From Chrysaora quinquecirrha (Eukaryota; Cnidaria; Scyphozoa; Semaeostomeae; Pelagiidae), in the NCBI GenBank assembly GCA_014526335.1, contig JACTAT010000168.1:291386-355385 (forward strand): a DNA stretch of 64,000 nt. The letters run 5' to 3'. Every line of letters begins with the position of its first letter. Position 1 is the stretch's first letter. The notes beneath the pieces are model-generated. The model did no database searches. It was not told the DNA's origin and was given only the letters and a program-made list of their open reading frames with translations. Position numbers and translations under genes: made by a program. Positions 1 to 11,345 of this stretch are shown in pieces.

Positions 1-770
1 ATTCAGTTTCGTTTTTGAAAGATACGATCCATTGGAGAAAACAAACAAGGGTCCAGCTGAATTACCCCGAACTTGCAAATAAGACATAAGAGCAGACACT
101 GGGCATAAAAAACTTTCAGATCGTGCGATAACAACTGAACAACCATGTCCAAACTGATCAGTTTTTGAATATTTCAGCTTTAGAAAAACTTGGTCTGGTA
201 CAGGCTTCTTATCAATTGTTACATCGCTTACAGTTAAATGTCTACTCGCATCGAAACCATCAGGGGGAACAGTAAATTCAGCGGCTCTGAGAAAACCAAA
301 AAATGCCGTGCAGCACGCTGCCCAAAACATAACGTCAGCGTAACGCGTAAAATCAAGCTGAACTTTAATTGTTTGTAAAACCAATAAAGTAATAGGCATT
401 TTTCGCCGTGTAGAAACAGGTTTGATCCTTCGTAAACCGCGGGTTGCTAAAGATAAGCGAAGACAACCAATAAGCGGGTCAGTATGACCATTTTGTAACT
501 GAAGTGCCCTCACTGCAGACAAATATACGCGAACTGTTGAAGCCGTGCAAGTTTTACTTAGACTGGCAATGAAACGAAGCAAGATTAACTCGGAAACTGG
601 AAATGGTGAACTATTAATGTTTAAAAATCCATTGTCACTACAAAAGTTTATAAATTGTCTCTGCGCGGAGGCATAAGTTTTCTGAGTGGTCTGAGCTAAA
701 GCATTTTTCAACAAATGCTGCCAGTCATTGTCCAAGGAGGCGAAATTAGCTTCATCAGAAACGTTTCTGG
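1..770 (-). pseudogene. DIRS-type tyrosine recombinase, C-terminus cut by window edge
   Basis: An open minus-strand frame enters the window at base 1 and overlaps the end of the RT/RNase H gene in a different frame, as the recombinase and RT genes of DIRS elements usually do. Seen: an N-terminal core-binding-like helix region (QKTYASAQRQFINFC, then VRVYLSAVRALQLQNG) and the first catalytic-box motif GFLRAAEF near base 283, whose arginine is the first active-site residue of tyrosine recombinases. No stop was found in the roughly 250 residues visible. The HxxR box and the tyrosine lie beyond the window. Known role: such enzymes integrate a circular cDNA instead of using a DDE integrase. The recombinase part looks open, but the partner genes of the same copy are broken, so the copy is probably dead. 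Confidence 0.85.
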
Positions 771-2270
771 CACCGTCAGAGGAACTGAAGCCGCATTTGG
801 GGCAACGTTGAAGAAACTCTGAAAATCAAAACGAGATAGAGCGTCAGCACGAACATTTTTTGCACCTGGAATATGGATTGCAGTGAAGGTGAAATTACAC
901 GTAATCGCTAGAATTGACAATTCCCGGAGTAAAAAGGCCAGGTGACGGTCCCTGCAAGTTCCATTTTGTAAACAAAGAACCACTGCCATGTTATCGCAAC
1001 GGAAAGCCACACGCTTACGTTCCCATGACGCCCCCCAAATGTTTGCAGCCAAAACAATCGGAATTAATTCTTTAATTGCAATGTTTAACGCATCAGCACA
1101 CGCAGGCCAACGATTTGCAAACCACTGATTTCCAAATATAGCCGCATAACCTACGCTCCCTGCAGCATCAGATGAAATGTTTATATCTGGGGCCTTTTCC
1201 CAAGTACGGTACAAAAATAAACTACGTCCATTCCATTGAGATAAAAGGGAATTCCACCAGGAAATATCATCCCTTTCCCACGACGAAAGATACACGTTGT
1301 GATGCAATTCTTTTACAGAAGATGCTCGGTCAATCAATCTCCGCAAAAATGGGCGTGCCAAAACAATGGCCTGGCAGCAATGCTGCAAACTGCCGAGTAG
1401 TGACAGGAATTGTCGCTTAGGACCAAATCTACGACTAGACCAAAACTCAAGATGCTGCTTTATTTTTTCAATTTTTTCCCTTGGTAACCGCATTTCTAAT
1501 TTTTCGGTATCCAACACAAAACCCAAAAAGGTTAATGTTGTGGAGGGACCCTCTGTTTTTTCTTCAGCTAATGGAACGCCCAAGCGCTGGCAAATGTCAA
1601 AGGAAGTATTCAGTAACTTCTGGCACTCGTCAGAACCCGGTTTTCCAATAATAAGAAAATCATCTAAATAATGTTGCACCACAGCCTCGTTTCGACGAGA
1701 TTCAAAAATTGATTGAAGGACATCTGCAAATCTTGTAAAAATTTTTGGTGCAGACCTTAATCCAAATGGCAAAGCCAAATCGACGTAAAACTGACCCTGC
1801 CAATTCATGCCCAGATAATGTCTATCTTCAGGACGTACTGGTAATAAACGATAGGCTCTTTTGATATCAAATTTAGCCAGCAAAGTACCTTTACCAAACT
1901 GCATAATGTTCTGAATGGCTTCAGGGATACCAACATAAGAAACCTCAGCCAAACTATCTGGTATGAAATAGTTTACGCTGTGATTAATAGGATACGACAA
2001 GTCAGTTATTAAGCGCCATTTACCAACAGTTGATTTGGGGATAACACCAAAACGATTTATCTGAAGATTATCAAAAGGAGGTTCAGAAAATGGGCCCGCA
2101 ATCGAACCAAATTTAAGCTCTTCTTTGAGATAAGAATCGATAATTTCAGGCTTTTGCCTAGCGGAAGGGCAATTTTGCTTTGCCACCTCGCACCCCAATA
2201 TCAAAACCAAATGTAATCCCATTAAGAACCCACATAGCTTCTGGATGTAGAGAAAAACGCAAAAAATCAC
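708..2270 (-). pseudogene. DIRS-type reverse transcriptase / RNase H
   Basis: This 520-residue frame holds an RT followed by RNase H. Seen: the RT motif RFGVIPKSTVGKWRLITDLS near residue 73, DIKRAYR near 137, LPFGLRSAPKIF near 168, and the active site YLDD near 203. RNase H carries all four acidic positions: SSDAAG, KELIPI, RCDNMAV and RADALSR. DIRS RTs share this RNase H arrangement. The first ~25 residues (MIFCVFLYIQ...) are not native: the expected upstream RT residues (ITPLNICVWCDFLRF) lie in another frame between about 2350 and 2190, so one frameshift separates the original N-terminus. The frame ends at 708 inside the overlapping recombinase gene. It copies the element RNA and would act with the gag upstream and the recombinase downstream. 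Confidence 0.92.
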
Positions 2271-2349
2271 ACCAGACGCAAATGTTCAACGGTGTTATAA
2301 CAGCAGGTAAAGCAAAGTGATAGTTAAAACAAAATGTCTCGGCATTTAG

Positions 2350-3401
2350 TCATTTCTTACTGCGGGATTTACTCTGATCCGGCGAGGGTGAGCGTTGCCT
2401 CTTTGTACCACCAGAACCACTAAGAGGACGTGTAGTAGCTCTGGAACTGCACTCAGAAGCCTTGTGTTCCCCTCCACAAGTAGTACAGACATGCTTGTAG
2501 ATGCAATTGGCCCCAAATTTACAATATCTCTGGTTCCAAGCGAAGCAAGGTTCCTTGCGAATTGTGCTGTGGGGTGGTTGTCTCCCTGCTCCCCCTTTAG
2601 ACGAAGAAAGCTGAGCGCCCCTTGTCAAAACTGTAGCTGTATATAACATTGGGTCCATAATAGACCAAGACAAGCTTTGATTATTTGCCGCCTGCTTGCG
2701 AAATGCTTTATCATATTCTAGCCAACCTAGACCAGGAACATCGCGGCTAGCTTTAGCAATGATCAAAAAATACGATATCAATGATGGGAGCTTATCAGGC
2801 TGTTTCTTTGCAACAACGGATGCAAACACCGCCTATGCTTCGGCCCAATCAACAAACGAAACAATTGGTTTCAGCTCTTTTTGAAGCAGACGATCCAGTT
2901 GTGCACCCGTAGGGGCTACGGTAGGCAACTTAGGCAAATTACATAGTCTAAGCAACGTCAAATCAACATATTTATTCTTGTCTATCATAGCAGCAATGAA
3001 TCCAGGGACAGGAGGAAGACCTCCCATAACAACAACGGGTGAATTATCATTGACATTGAATGGTTGAGGGTTAAGAACCCAAGAACCAGTTTTTTCATTG
3101 GGTGTACACGAAAACGGTAGCGTGAGAGATGCCATACTCTGACTGGAAAGGCTCTGAGTCAATGAGCCACTGGAATTAGCATTTGAGGTCGCAACCTCTA
3201 CAAAATTTGGGGCTTGCGAGGCGGCACCTGGCCCCTTATCTGGGAATTACTTGCACCTTGAGATGAACTTTGAGCTTTCTGACCCAAGAGAGCAACGTTA
3301 AGAGTTTCTTGAATACTCGCAATTGATGACTCCAAAGCCGATAGACGTGACTCAGTACCTTGTCCTTCAGAGGTATGAGCATCGTTCCGTTCTTCAGACA
3401 T
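2350..3401 (-). pseudogene. DIRS-type gag-like protein, broken
   Basis: Three adjacent minus-strand pieces make one gag-like gene. The first (3401-3198) is a short acidic/coiled region with an ATG at 3401. A frameshift near 3200 leads into the middle piece (3162-2833), and an in-frame TAG at about 2830-2832 separates that from the last piece, which keeps the same frame to 2350. The last piece holds the cysteine-rich motif CFAWNQRYCKFGANCIYKH followed by CTTCGGEHKASEC, a CCCH finger plus a knuckle-like CxxCxxxHxxxxC that would bind nucleic acid, and a basic serine/arginine/lysine-rich tail. The gene directly precedes the RT on the same strand. The two lesions make it a pseudogene. Assignment rests on zinc motifs and position rather than on a recognised capsid fold. 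Confidence 0.75.
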
Positions 3402-4690
3402 GATTAATGACTACCCAGAGTTATTTCAGTTAATAAGATAAAAATCAGAACGGTCTCAACGGAAAAGACGCCGCTGCAAACTCTTGACTAAATCTGTCCT
3501 TAGACGACTTTCGGGAAATATAATCTCAAGATACCAGAGCTGCTCCAAATTACCAACGAACGAATAAGCCAACAGAAATTGCGTGTCTTGATAATTCGGT
3601 CATATCCTAACTGATAACTGTTCGATCTGAAAAGCCGGTTGCTAATCCGATCGCTTATGTACCAGAAAAACAAAGGTTCGAATACAAAAGATATACTTAT
3701 AAGGCTATCCATAGGAGTTTCAACTGACACACCCTCAGCAATACTAAATTTTGTATAGCAGTTATGTTGTCATGACACTATAACTACCAATTAGGGAAAG
3801 ATAAGATAACCTAATTCGTAGGAAGAAAACAACTCCAAACCATTAAGTTAAATTCTTAAATCACCATCCCAGTTCACAAGTGGTTAATCATAAATGCTGA
3901 TAAACATAAACCTCGGACTCAAGAGGAGGCACACCACTGCTGTAACGCTGATCAGCATATTGTTACTTTTTAGAACTCAGCTTCTTTCGACATTAACCCT
4001 GCTTAAATGGTATTTAACCAGCATGAAATAGAGATATGATAACAAGGTTTTAAGTTAGGTATAAGGGTTTTGTATTGCAATTATTTTTGTTTAGAACTTT
4101 TAAGTTGCAGGTCCACATCAGCCAACAAGAGGTTGCCAAACATTAAACCTGCATTATAAAATAAAGAATGAATGAATGAATGAGTGAATGAATGAAAAGT
4201 GATGTGGTTGTTTCCCGAACTAGCAAGGGTAATAAAACATACTCACTCTACAATGCTGAATGCACTGGTTTCACAATATGACACTGTATTAACTCTCTTT
4301 GAACAGTTTGAGAACAGGCAGGTCTAATGGCTACTTTTGGTTTTTGTTCTTACAGATGATGGGCACTTTATTTGTGTTTATCCGCTCTGTGCATCAAGGC
4401 ATTTGGTTGTTACACAATCAAGCAACAGAGAGAATGCTGCCTTGGATATTTGCGCTACTTGACTTACTATTTGGCTGAAATTCAAAAGCTACCACAGCCG
4501 CATCCAAGGGTGTATGATTCATTTTGGTGAGTCTGGTTTTCCGTAATATTTTTCTTGCATTTTTGGTGTAAAGTGTGTGGCAACTTTCTATATAATCAAA
4601 AATGGCTCTAAGCTCTCATTCTTGAAGAATTTAATGACAAGTTTGAGGAGATGAATTTCTTCATATGTTGTTTCATCTCTAGTAATTTCA
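3402..4690. other. Non-coding stretch with no recognised gene
   Basis: I see no credible gene here. The part next to 3401 is probably the leader of the DIRS-like element. The rest is AT-rich with only short accidental frames, and holds the GAAT microsatellite at 4166. Confidence 0.5.
4166..4197 (+). repeat. (GAAT)n microsatellite
   Basis: About eight tandem GAAT tetramers with one G substitution (GAGT). Preceded by AATAAA-like sequence, so it could be the tail of a lost LINE copy; that is a guess. Confidence 0.9.
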
Positions 4691-6171
4691 ACTTCGCAGA
4701 TTGATGCCAGCCAGGTAAATTTAATTCAATACTGTCCGTCCATTGCATTGAGCAGACAATCAACAAGCAGCCAAAGTGTCCAGGTACAGGATACAGCATT
4801 ATAGGATACAGCACATCAGCTGGAACTATCCAAAGATGGGTGTTCACCAGTCATTGTGCGGCTAGGTGCATGGAAAAATTGGAATGTCTCACTGGCTTTG
4901 AAAAAACAGTTTTCTGTAACAAAGGACATTGGGAAAGCTCCCATACATTTTGACGAAAGAGCAGTTAGACAGAAATATGAATTTCTTAAGTCATGGGAAA
5001 ACCCATTCGATGGCAGACTGTCTCTGCATAACATCTCATCTGGCATGCAAGCTCACGAAGAAGTCAAGGAAGACCTTCTCAACGCTCATGCCCTTGGAAT
5101 AGAAGCTTTAAAATAATTTATCGATGATTGAATTCAAAACAACGTAATTCCAATTGACAAGCCAATAAAGAGCTTCAGGTTAAAAACATTTGCTACCATG
5201 AAAGTGAAGAAGGTTTGTAAAATAAAAGAGAAAGTAATTACAATAAGTGCAGAGAGAAGTATGTTTACAAATGTTACCATATTCGTGCGGAGGAAGAAAG
5301 TGTTGTCATGTCGGAGTTGGAAGATTTCACATGCAGCCAAGAATAGGCAGACACCAAAATGCTATTTCATTGTCAACATGCCAGCAGCATGGGTTCTCAA
5401 ATGCAGTCATTGTTACCCTTGATAGTGATGTGCCAATATATTCAATACATTTCTCAAGAAAGCTTGACATATGGTGATATATACAGATTGGAACAAAAAA
5501 TAAAATAAGAATTCTTGATATAACTGTTACCAATAATAATTTTGGTGAATCTTTAACAGAGTGTCTTCCCGCTATCCACTGCTTCACTGGATGTGACTAC
5601 AAGAGCGCCTTTCATGGTGCTGGAAAAGCAAAAGCTTTTTAAGATTTTAGAGAAAAGTGAAAGGTTCCAAGAGGTTTTCGCATTTCTCAAGAAAGCTTGA
5701 CACCTTCGCATTCAACACGGATCTCTTTTAAGTAATACAAGAGTTTGTTTGCAGATTGTACAGTCAGACGAAAATAAATGACGTTGATGAGGCAAGGTAT
5801 GCAAAATTCTGCAATAGTAAAGGGAAATTCCAGAGCAACAGAAGCTGCCACCAACTTCAGATGAGCTTTTTATGCACTGCCAATGCGTTTCATACCCAAC
5901 TGCTATACTTAAAGGAAGGCTGGAAAGTTCGCCAGTTGTACCTTCGCCAGATGGGTATGGCTGGAAGCTACTACCCCGTAACATGCTGGAAGTTACATGG
6001 ATGACAAAAAAACCTGCACCCGAGCCCATTCTAGAGCTTGTATCTTGTGACTGCAAAAATTCAAACTGCAAAGACCACCATTGTGTCTGCAAGTCTTATG
6101 GGTTAAGATGCACAGATTTATGTGGATGTATTCAATGTAACAACGTCGCAAATAATGAAGATGAAGACTGA
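4690..6171 (+). pseudogene. XPG/FEN1-like nuclease-fold gene with CXC tail, relic
   Basis: Frame-hopping fragments along the plus strand read as one old gene. From 4856 comes a helical region (DERAVRQKYEFLKSWENPF). Then GFSNAVIVTLDSDV near 5390 and CFTGCDYKSAFHGAGKAKAF near 5580 correspond to the DxD and GCD...GxGxxKA (H3TH-type) motifs of XPG/FEN1-family nucleases. Next comes DVDEARYAKFCNSKGK at about 5780 and LPPTSDELFMHCQ at 5850. The last ~40 residues (SCDCKNSNCKDHHCVCKSYG...CGCIQC) form a CXC/CRC (Tesmin/TSO1-like) cysteine cluster, ending with an acidic tail and TGA at 6169-6171. There are at least four frameshifts or stops (for example near 5640, 5700 and 5818). I know the architecture from unnamed repeat-borne cnidarian genes; nuclease activity is inference. 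A related core lies at 9.8-10.5 kb. Confidence 0.7.
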
Positions 6172-6332
6172 GCAATGGAGCTACAAAGATGAAGCAGTTG
6201 GTGAATCTGATTAAGACTCAGATACTCTATGCGATTTAACCAAAGATGGGACAGATTTTGAATGTTCTTTGATTTTATACAACTTGCTTAATTGTTGTGG
6301 TAATTTTTAGGCTTAGATACATGCTTATCATA

Positions 6333-6455
6333 TACTGCATTTCTTTGAATTAGCACCCAAGGCACTTAACTAAAGTCCTGACTTTTTAAGAGGGCATTTA
6401 TTTAATGGGGTGCTTATTCCACCAGAGCTTGAGCTGTATTCGAAGAAATACAGTA
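6333..6455. mobile_element. 123-bp MITE-like hairpin
   Basis: The ends are inverted copies: TACTGCATTTCTTTGAAT on the left and the complement of TACTGTATTTCTTCGAAT on the right, about 20 bp with two or three mismatches. A second inner inverted pair, AGCACCC and GGGTGCT, follows. There is no coding capacity. I could not define a target duplication. Terminal sequences of this kind occur in short non-autonomous DNA transposons. Confidence 0.6.
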
Positions 6456-7143
6456 ACTCACTTTAGACCAACTTTAAACCTTTTTTAATAACTTTACACA
6501 TGTAATAGTTACTTATTACTTATTACATGGCTTGGGAAATTTTCCTATAGTCTGCTTTAGCCCTATAAAAATTTTTTAATATAAATTTATTCCCTATTTC
6601 TCGCGTTGGGCTTATGTTTTTGCAGACAAATTTATTTTTCTCTTGTTCCAACCCCCGTCAACAGAGTAAAATTACCAGTGCCCCCCTGGATTTGGCTCTC
6701 GTTTTACAAATCGCCTGTGTGAACTTCATTGAAATCGTCCAAGGAAAATGGCGTGTTCAAAGCAAAACAGGCATACTTTGCTAGAAACGTCAATTGCTTG
6801 GGGGGTGCCTCACAAGAAAATTCAGCATGGCCAACAGGAAAATTTGTACTTCTTGCATGATTTTGAACACATTTATCTAAATTTTAAAAGTCCCGCCCAA
6901 ATTGCAAGTAGGTCATGCCGTCAGCACCTGGACTATAAGTATCACTTGCTAGGTGGAAAACTCTTGTTGGTGTAATTGTATTTTGTACTTTCAATAGATA
7001 TTTGAAAGTCTTCTCACTGATATTAGGACCACATTGAAACCCTGTTTGTTTATATAGTGCTGTTCTGTTTTTGGAGGAAAAAACCTAATGTACAGACATT
7101 TGAATCACAAATGTTTATATTATCAGGATCATACTAGACACTT
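6456..7143. other. Non-coding stretch, nothing recognised
   Basis: AT-rich sequence without a recognisable gene. A 75-codon plus-strand frame at 6748-6975 shows no motif and is probably accidental. Confidence 0.4.
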
Positions 7144-7144
7144 G

Positions 7145-7167
7145 CAGCTAGGGACTGCATACCTCCC
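7145..7167 (+). repeat. Left TIR of MULE composite
   Basis: Core CAGCTAGGGACTGCATAC followed by CTCCC. It is the inverted partner of 13471-13493 with one mismatch. Confidence 0.7.
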
Positions 7168-8082
7168 AATCAGAACTGTAATAGCCAAATCATAGGCAAG
7201 CGACGAAAAATGTGCACGACGAGTGATGAAGCTAGAATTTATCTGCAGAGGAGAATATCTAGGGTCAGTGGAAGTCCGAAATCCTAAAAAAACGTTCAAT
7301 ATTGTTGCAACTGATAGACTATCTAGCAGTTAGGTATTCTCTATGCAAATGCAAGGTCTACTGGAAGGCCTAGGCCTTAGGACGTCGTTGTGCTTGTCTT
7401 TTGATAGCCTAGATATGCTAAGAGGAATATTGAAGATAAAAAGCAGTGACCAGCTGAAAAATGGCAATGTATAATTAAATGCAAGTATTATAAGTTAACT
7501 GTTTTTCCTACAGTAAAGCCAAAAATACGCTTAGTGTTTTATAGTATATAAAAGACACATAGGTAGGGTACTTATTTAATAACGAAAATTTGCATGCATT
7601 TGATTTATATTAAAAAATGTAACAAAATTACAACATAAACAATCGGAAAAACAGTAATGAAAAAAAAACAAATAAACTAAATCAAAATCTACTGTAAAAA
7701 TACCAACTGCTAAATAGGATTGCACTGACATTGTTTTTGACAATTTGTCAAATAAGTTGTTATTATGATATAAAAACACATTGCTGCATGTATCTATACT
7801 GTGCTTCAGACTACAGATGAGCTGCATATCGCAATAAAATTATGTTTAGCCTATGTAGACATATCAACTCAGATTACCAAGCTCTATCAAGTGAATATAT
7901 AACCTCAATGTGAAGCACAATTTCTGTGCTTCAGACAAAGATAGATTGCTGTGATTAGCCTATTTACATACAGAAACTCAGATTGTACTAATACCAGTTC
8001 TACCAATATATCAATGCCTACCTTGAAACCATGGATACTCTGCTTCAGAACAAAGATTAGTTACTTATTACAGATAACTTGG
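7168..8082. other. 3' non-coding part of the MULE composite
   Basis: AT-rich, downstream of the minus-strand transposase gene. I see no gene. The sequence GTGCTTCAGAC or close variants recurs around 7800, 7925, 8040 and 8100, suggesting a short degenerate subterminal repeat. Confidence 0.4.
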
Positions 8083-9860
8083 TTACTTATTACAAATATG
8101 TGCTTCAGACAATTGTGACTGTGAAACAGATGAACAAATCGAGCAAATGTAATTTTTCTTCGACACACTTTTGCCATCACACTCCCAATGAGCCCATAAT
8201 CCACACTGAGGGCATTCAACCCATTCAATCTCTTCATTGTTGGTTGCATCATTTTCCTTAAAGCAAAATGCAACAATTTCTGGAATCTCCTCTGACAGCT
8301 TGTTTTTAATGCATTTCTTTTTTTTTGCTGTTGGCAGTGAGAGACTTTTAGGTGGCTTTGCTGGCTGTTTCTTTGTCTTCAGAAATCGTGGTTGAACATC
8401 AAAATCTTTATTTGGAGGAATGCATGCTTTGGGTTTCAAATCATAGGTATGCTCATTTTCTAGGTGCTCAAGGCCTTGCGCAACTGTTATTGCAGATTTG
8501 ACATGTGCCATTGCAGTATGCAGTGCTAATGGACTTGTCGAACTTTGCACAATTTCTGTTAGGTCTGAAATTTTGGCCATGAATGAAGTCCTTATGTTAT
8601 AAATATCAAACATTTGGTCTGTTCATTCAGAGTTCATTGCTAGCATGTCTTCAAAATACTCTCTGTTCTCCTCTTCTCCATTCCCAATAAATGGCGCCTC
8701 ATTAATTGCCCTCAAATTCACATCAGAGCTTGGTTTGGGCTGTCTCATGTGCACTGCATGAATATGCTTGCAAGGGATTCCTCGGACATTGAAATCAGTG
8801 CACCCACATCAGTAAATATGCTGAAAAACTCCGCATCTTCAGCAGTGAATGTGGTAGTTGCTTGATTCTTTAATCAGCTTGATGGAATAGAATTGATCTT
8901 CATCTTCCTGTCAACAAACATTCCAAGTGGCATGGTTAGAGTTAAGAACGTCATTGTCTTGAATTTTCCCTGCCTTTTTATGGCGTTCATCCGTTGCTCT
9001 CAGCTTATATGTTCGTTTTTCCTTTTCCTTCTTTATTAGCTGCTTTGGAAACTGACTTTCGTTATCCTCAAATTGCATTGTTTTGTGGGCGGAATAAACT
9101 TTCGCCATGTCATTCTTCATTGAAATATGCAACCTAAGCCCCTTTGGCCAATTTTGTCTACATGACAACCGCAGATTGGCTTCTTTTGTGGTCTTGGGAA
9201 GTTAAGAATCCACGCCTTGTAGAAATTGTTACCATCATCGGACATGAAGACATTGGCTTTGATGGGCCCTGTCCTTGCTGTGATAGCTGCTAGAAATGGA
9301 AAAAGGACCAGTTGATCTTCTCTGTTAGAAATGAGCCAAGCAACCAGCACTCCAAATTCGTCGAACACTAGAATTGAAATCAGCTGAAAGTCGTACTGAT
9401 TTGTTTATGTGTTCCATCCATGCAGATAATATTTTCTTCATGCTTGATAAGCTTATCTTGTTGGTATCTTGTCTGCAGTCCAAATAAAAAGTCCTCCTTT
9501 GGCAGGGAATATCCGGTTGTGCCTTGTGGCTTGTATATAAGTATAGGGTTAGAGTCCCCCTTTTCAAGCTCACTCATCCAATACTGAACACTTTTCATGT
9601 CTTTAGGGTCCTTTTCCATTAAATTGACATTCAGCTGGTGCTTTACATTAATAATATCTTTGCAATTGACTAGGTGTTCTCGAGATATTCCATCGCCTGT
9701 GCTGTCACGAATACCATCTAAAATAGACTCAATAGTAACTCCCTTCACTAGCTTACCAGGCATATTTTGCCGGATTTGTTCTGGGATCTGCAAGTGTCCA
9801 AGTTGCATTGTATGTCCAAAATGCCCCAGACAAGTTTCTTTTTTTACCTTATAGGCAGGG
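8083..9860 (-). pseudogene. MULE transposase with SWIM and PHD-like zinc fingers, relic
   Basis: Reading from 9860 downwards: an H/C-rich N-terminal finger remnant (CLGHFGHTMQLGHLQIPEQI) and a helical domain with KDIINVKHQLN. The MULE catalytic core follows with IICMDGTHKQ (first D) at about 9430 and VFMSDDGNNFYKAW (second D) near 9240, then CGCHVDKIGQ. A SWIM-type finger CTDFNVRGIPCKHIHAVHM lies near 8770. The C-terminal PHD-like finger has WVECPQCGLWAHWECDG and YICSICSS at 8110-8190. Known role: MULE transposases cut and paste DNA between terminal inverted repeats, and SWIM fingers are typical of them. Frameshifts near 9380 and 9150 and several stops, including an in-frame TGA at about 8628, break the gene. 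The third catalytic acid was not located. Confidence 0.82.
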
Positions 9861-10706
9861 AATTTCTTGTAGCAACAAGATCTTCGTCGGGCTTTCTTGC
9901 ATATATGATGGTCTGAATAAAAAACACTGCATTTTTTAACCCTTCTTCTGTCAATGTAGGTGTCTTAGCTAATGATGCCAACAATGAAAGGGAATTCTGC
10001 TCTTCTAACGTTTTTTTCAAAACTCTAATTTTACCCACTCCAAAGAAATACGAAGTTGTGTCGCAATCTGATATTGCGTGTATCTGCGGCAAATACTGGC
10101 AAACGTGAATGCCAAATTTATCACTAATCATTTCGATATCTGCAAATTTCTCGTGGTCAATCTTCATGAACCATCTCTTCGAGGGTCTTAATTTGCTGTA
10201 TGCATGCACAAGAAGAATCAATACATCTGTATTCTTTGCTACAACAACAACGTTGGTGACCTGTGCTGCAGCATGGAAAGTTAATCTGGTGTCAGTTTCT
10301 TCGTGGTTACATTCGTACATATCTTCGACTCTTTTGCCTGTAATCCTCTGAGTTCTTGTCTCTTCAGTTATTATAAGAGGTACACTGAATGTCTGCCTCC
10401 CTTCAGACGAGCAGAAGTATTTTGAAATCATTCTTATTAAATCTAACTTGTTTTTATTGACATTGTTAAAGAAATTTGACCAAGCCATTTCTTTAAGCAT
10501 TTTCTGTCCAAATCCTTCAATGTAAGTCCGCTGACCACATTCCCTCGATTTAAGCTTGAAGGTTTAAACAACAAGTCTATCAACCAAGAAGAACGAGTGT
10601 CCTCTTTGTCTGACAACTCTTCAATTTCAATTACATTAGTTGGATTTTGCTTTGCACGATCGATAGTGATTTTTCCTCGCGATGTCTTCTTGTCATGTCC
10701 TTGCAT
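9844..10706 (-). pseudogene. XPG/FEN1-like nuclease-fold gene, relic
   Basis: The main open piece is 10500-9844 (218 residues), with an upstream piece 10706-10443 in another frame. Seen motifs: ECNHEETDTRLTFHA near residue 65, AKNTDVLILLVHAYSKL near 88, and LPQIHAISDCDTTSYFFGVGK near 136. The order E/D cluster, then xTDV, then CDTTS...GxGK matches the acidic motifs and H3TH-like loop of XPG/FEN1-family 5' nucleases, and matches the relic at 4.7-6.2 kb. Two key positions differ from the usual pattern: N replaces the first D of DxD, and D replaces the G of GCD. The region near 9850 (TATAAG followed by GTAAAA) could be a donor splice site leading to the transposase exon. Function is inferred from motifs only. 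Confidence 0.6.
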
Positions 10707-10783
10707 TTAGACATATTTTCCATACGCTTTTCTTCAGTCAAAGCATGTCCATCGATTTTGACATCTATCCAATTCTTCTCATC

Positions 10784-11345
10784 TCAGATACCGTGGTCTG
10801 ACATTTCTACACGCTGCTTCATCAGCCACGATATAAGCTTTCGACTGTACGATGAATGAGGAGTAGGATGTCCTATCCAGGAAGATGATATACGATCTGT
10901 TGACTGAATAACATTTTGCCAGTATGACGGTGTATTTACAAATATTGTTGCCATGAGAATGGAGACAGGGCCGCAGATATTACTGCATTGCTGAATTGGA
11001 TAGTTTATCATGCAGCTCCCATTACAGTTATGGGTAGTGTCAATGGTAGGATGTGTACATGAAATGTTGTCTGGGATTGTCAATTTGATCAAGGACACCT
11101 TATTTTCTGCAATGATCACCCTTTCTAGTAGCTGTCTTAGATTTCTTGGAACTGGCCAACACAAGCTGTCGAAATAATGGAAGGACCCAGCTTGAAGATT
11201 AACTGTTAAGAGTGACCAATGATTACCGGGCAATAAATGAGAAGAAACATGTCTGGCGACCATTTCTTCCTACATGCAAAGTGAAAGCAATCTGGTTGAC
11301 ATTACTGAGTTCTTCTGCCAATTTTCGTTCAAGGTCACTATCATT
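10784..11345 (-). pseudogene. C48/Ulp1-like cysteine protease, relic
   Basis: A 159-codon frame from 11263 carries the hallmarks of Ulp1/SENP peptidases: HWSLLTVNL (catalytic His), FHYFDSL (catalytic Asp) and QQCSNICGPVSILMA (oxyanion Gln and catalytic Cys). Spacing fits the family. About 27 further N-terminal residues (from TFCDLIALNDSDLERKLAEE) lie upstream in a shifted frame between 11345 and 11260, so one frameshift lies near 11255. A TGA near 10783 interrupts an open continuation. Ulp1-family enzymes cleave SUMO-like modifiers. Such domains accompany some MULE elements (the plant Kaonashi type is an established case), which fits the neighbouring MULE transposase. All three catalytic residues survive although the gene is broken. 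Confidence 0.78.

Noticed and set aside
1172..1671. Plus-strand frames over the DIRS RT gene
   Set aside because: They are antisense shadows of the RT/RNase H coding sequence and show no motifs.
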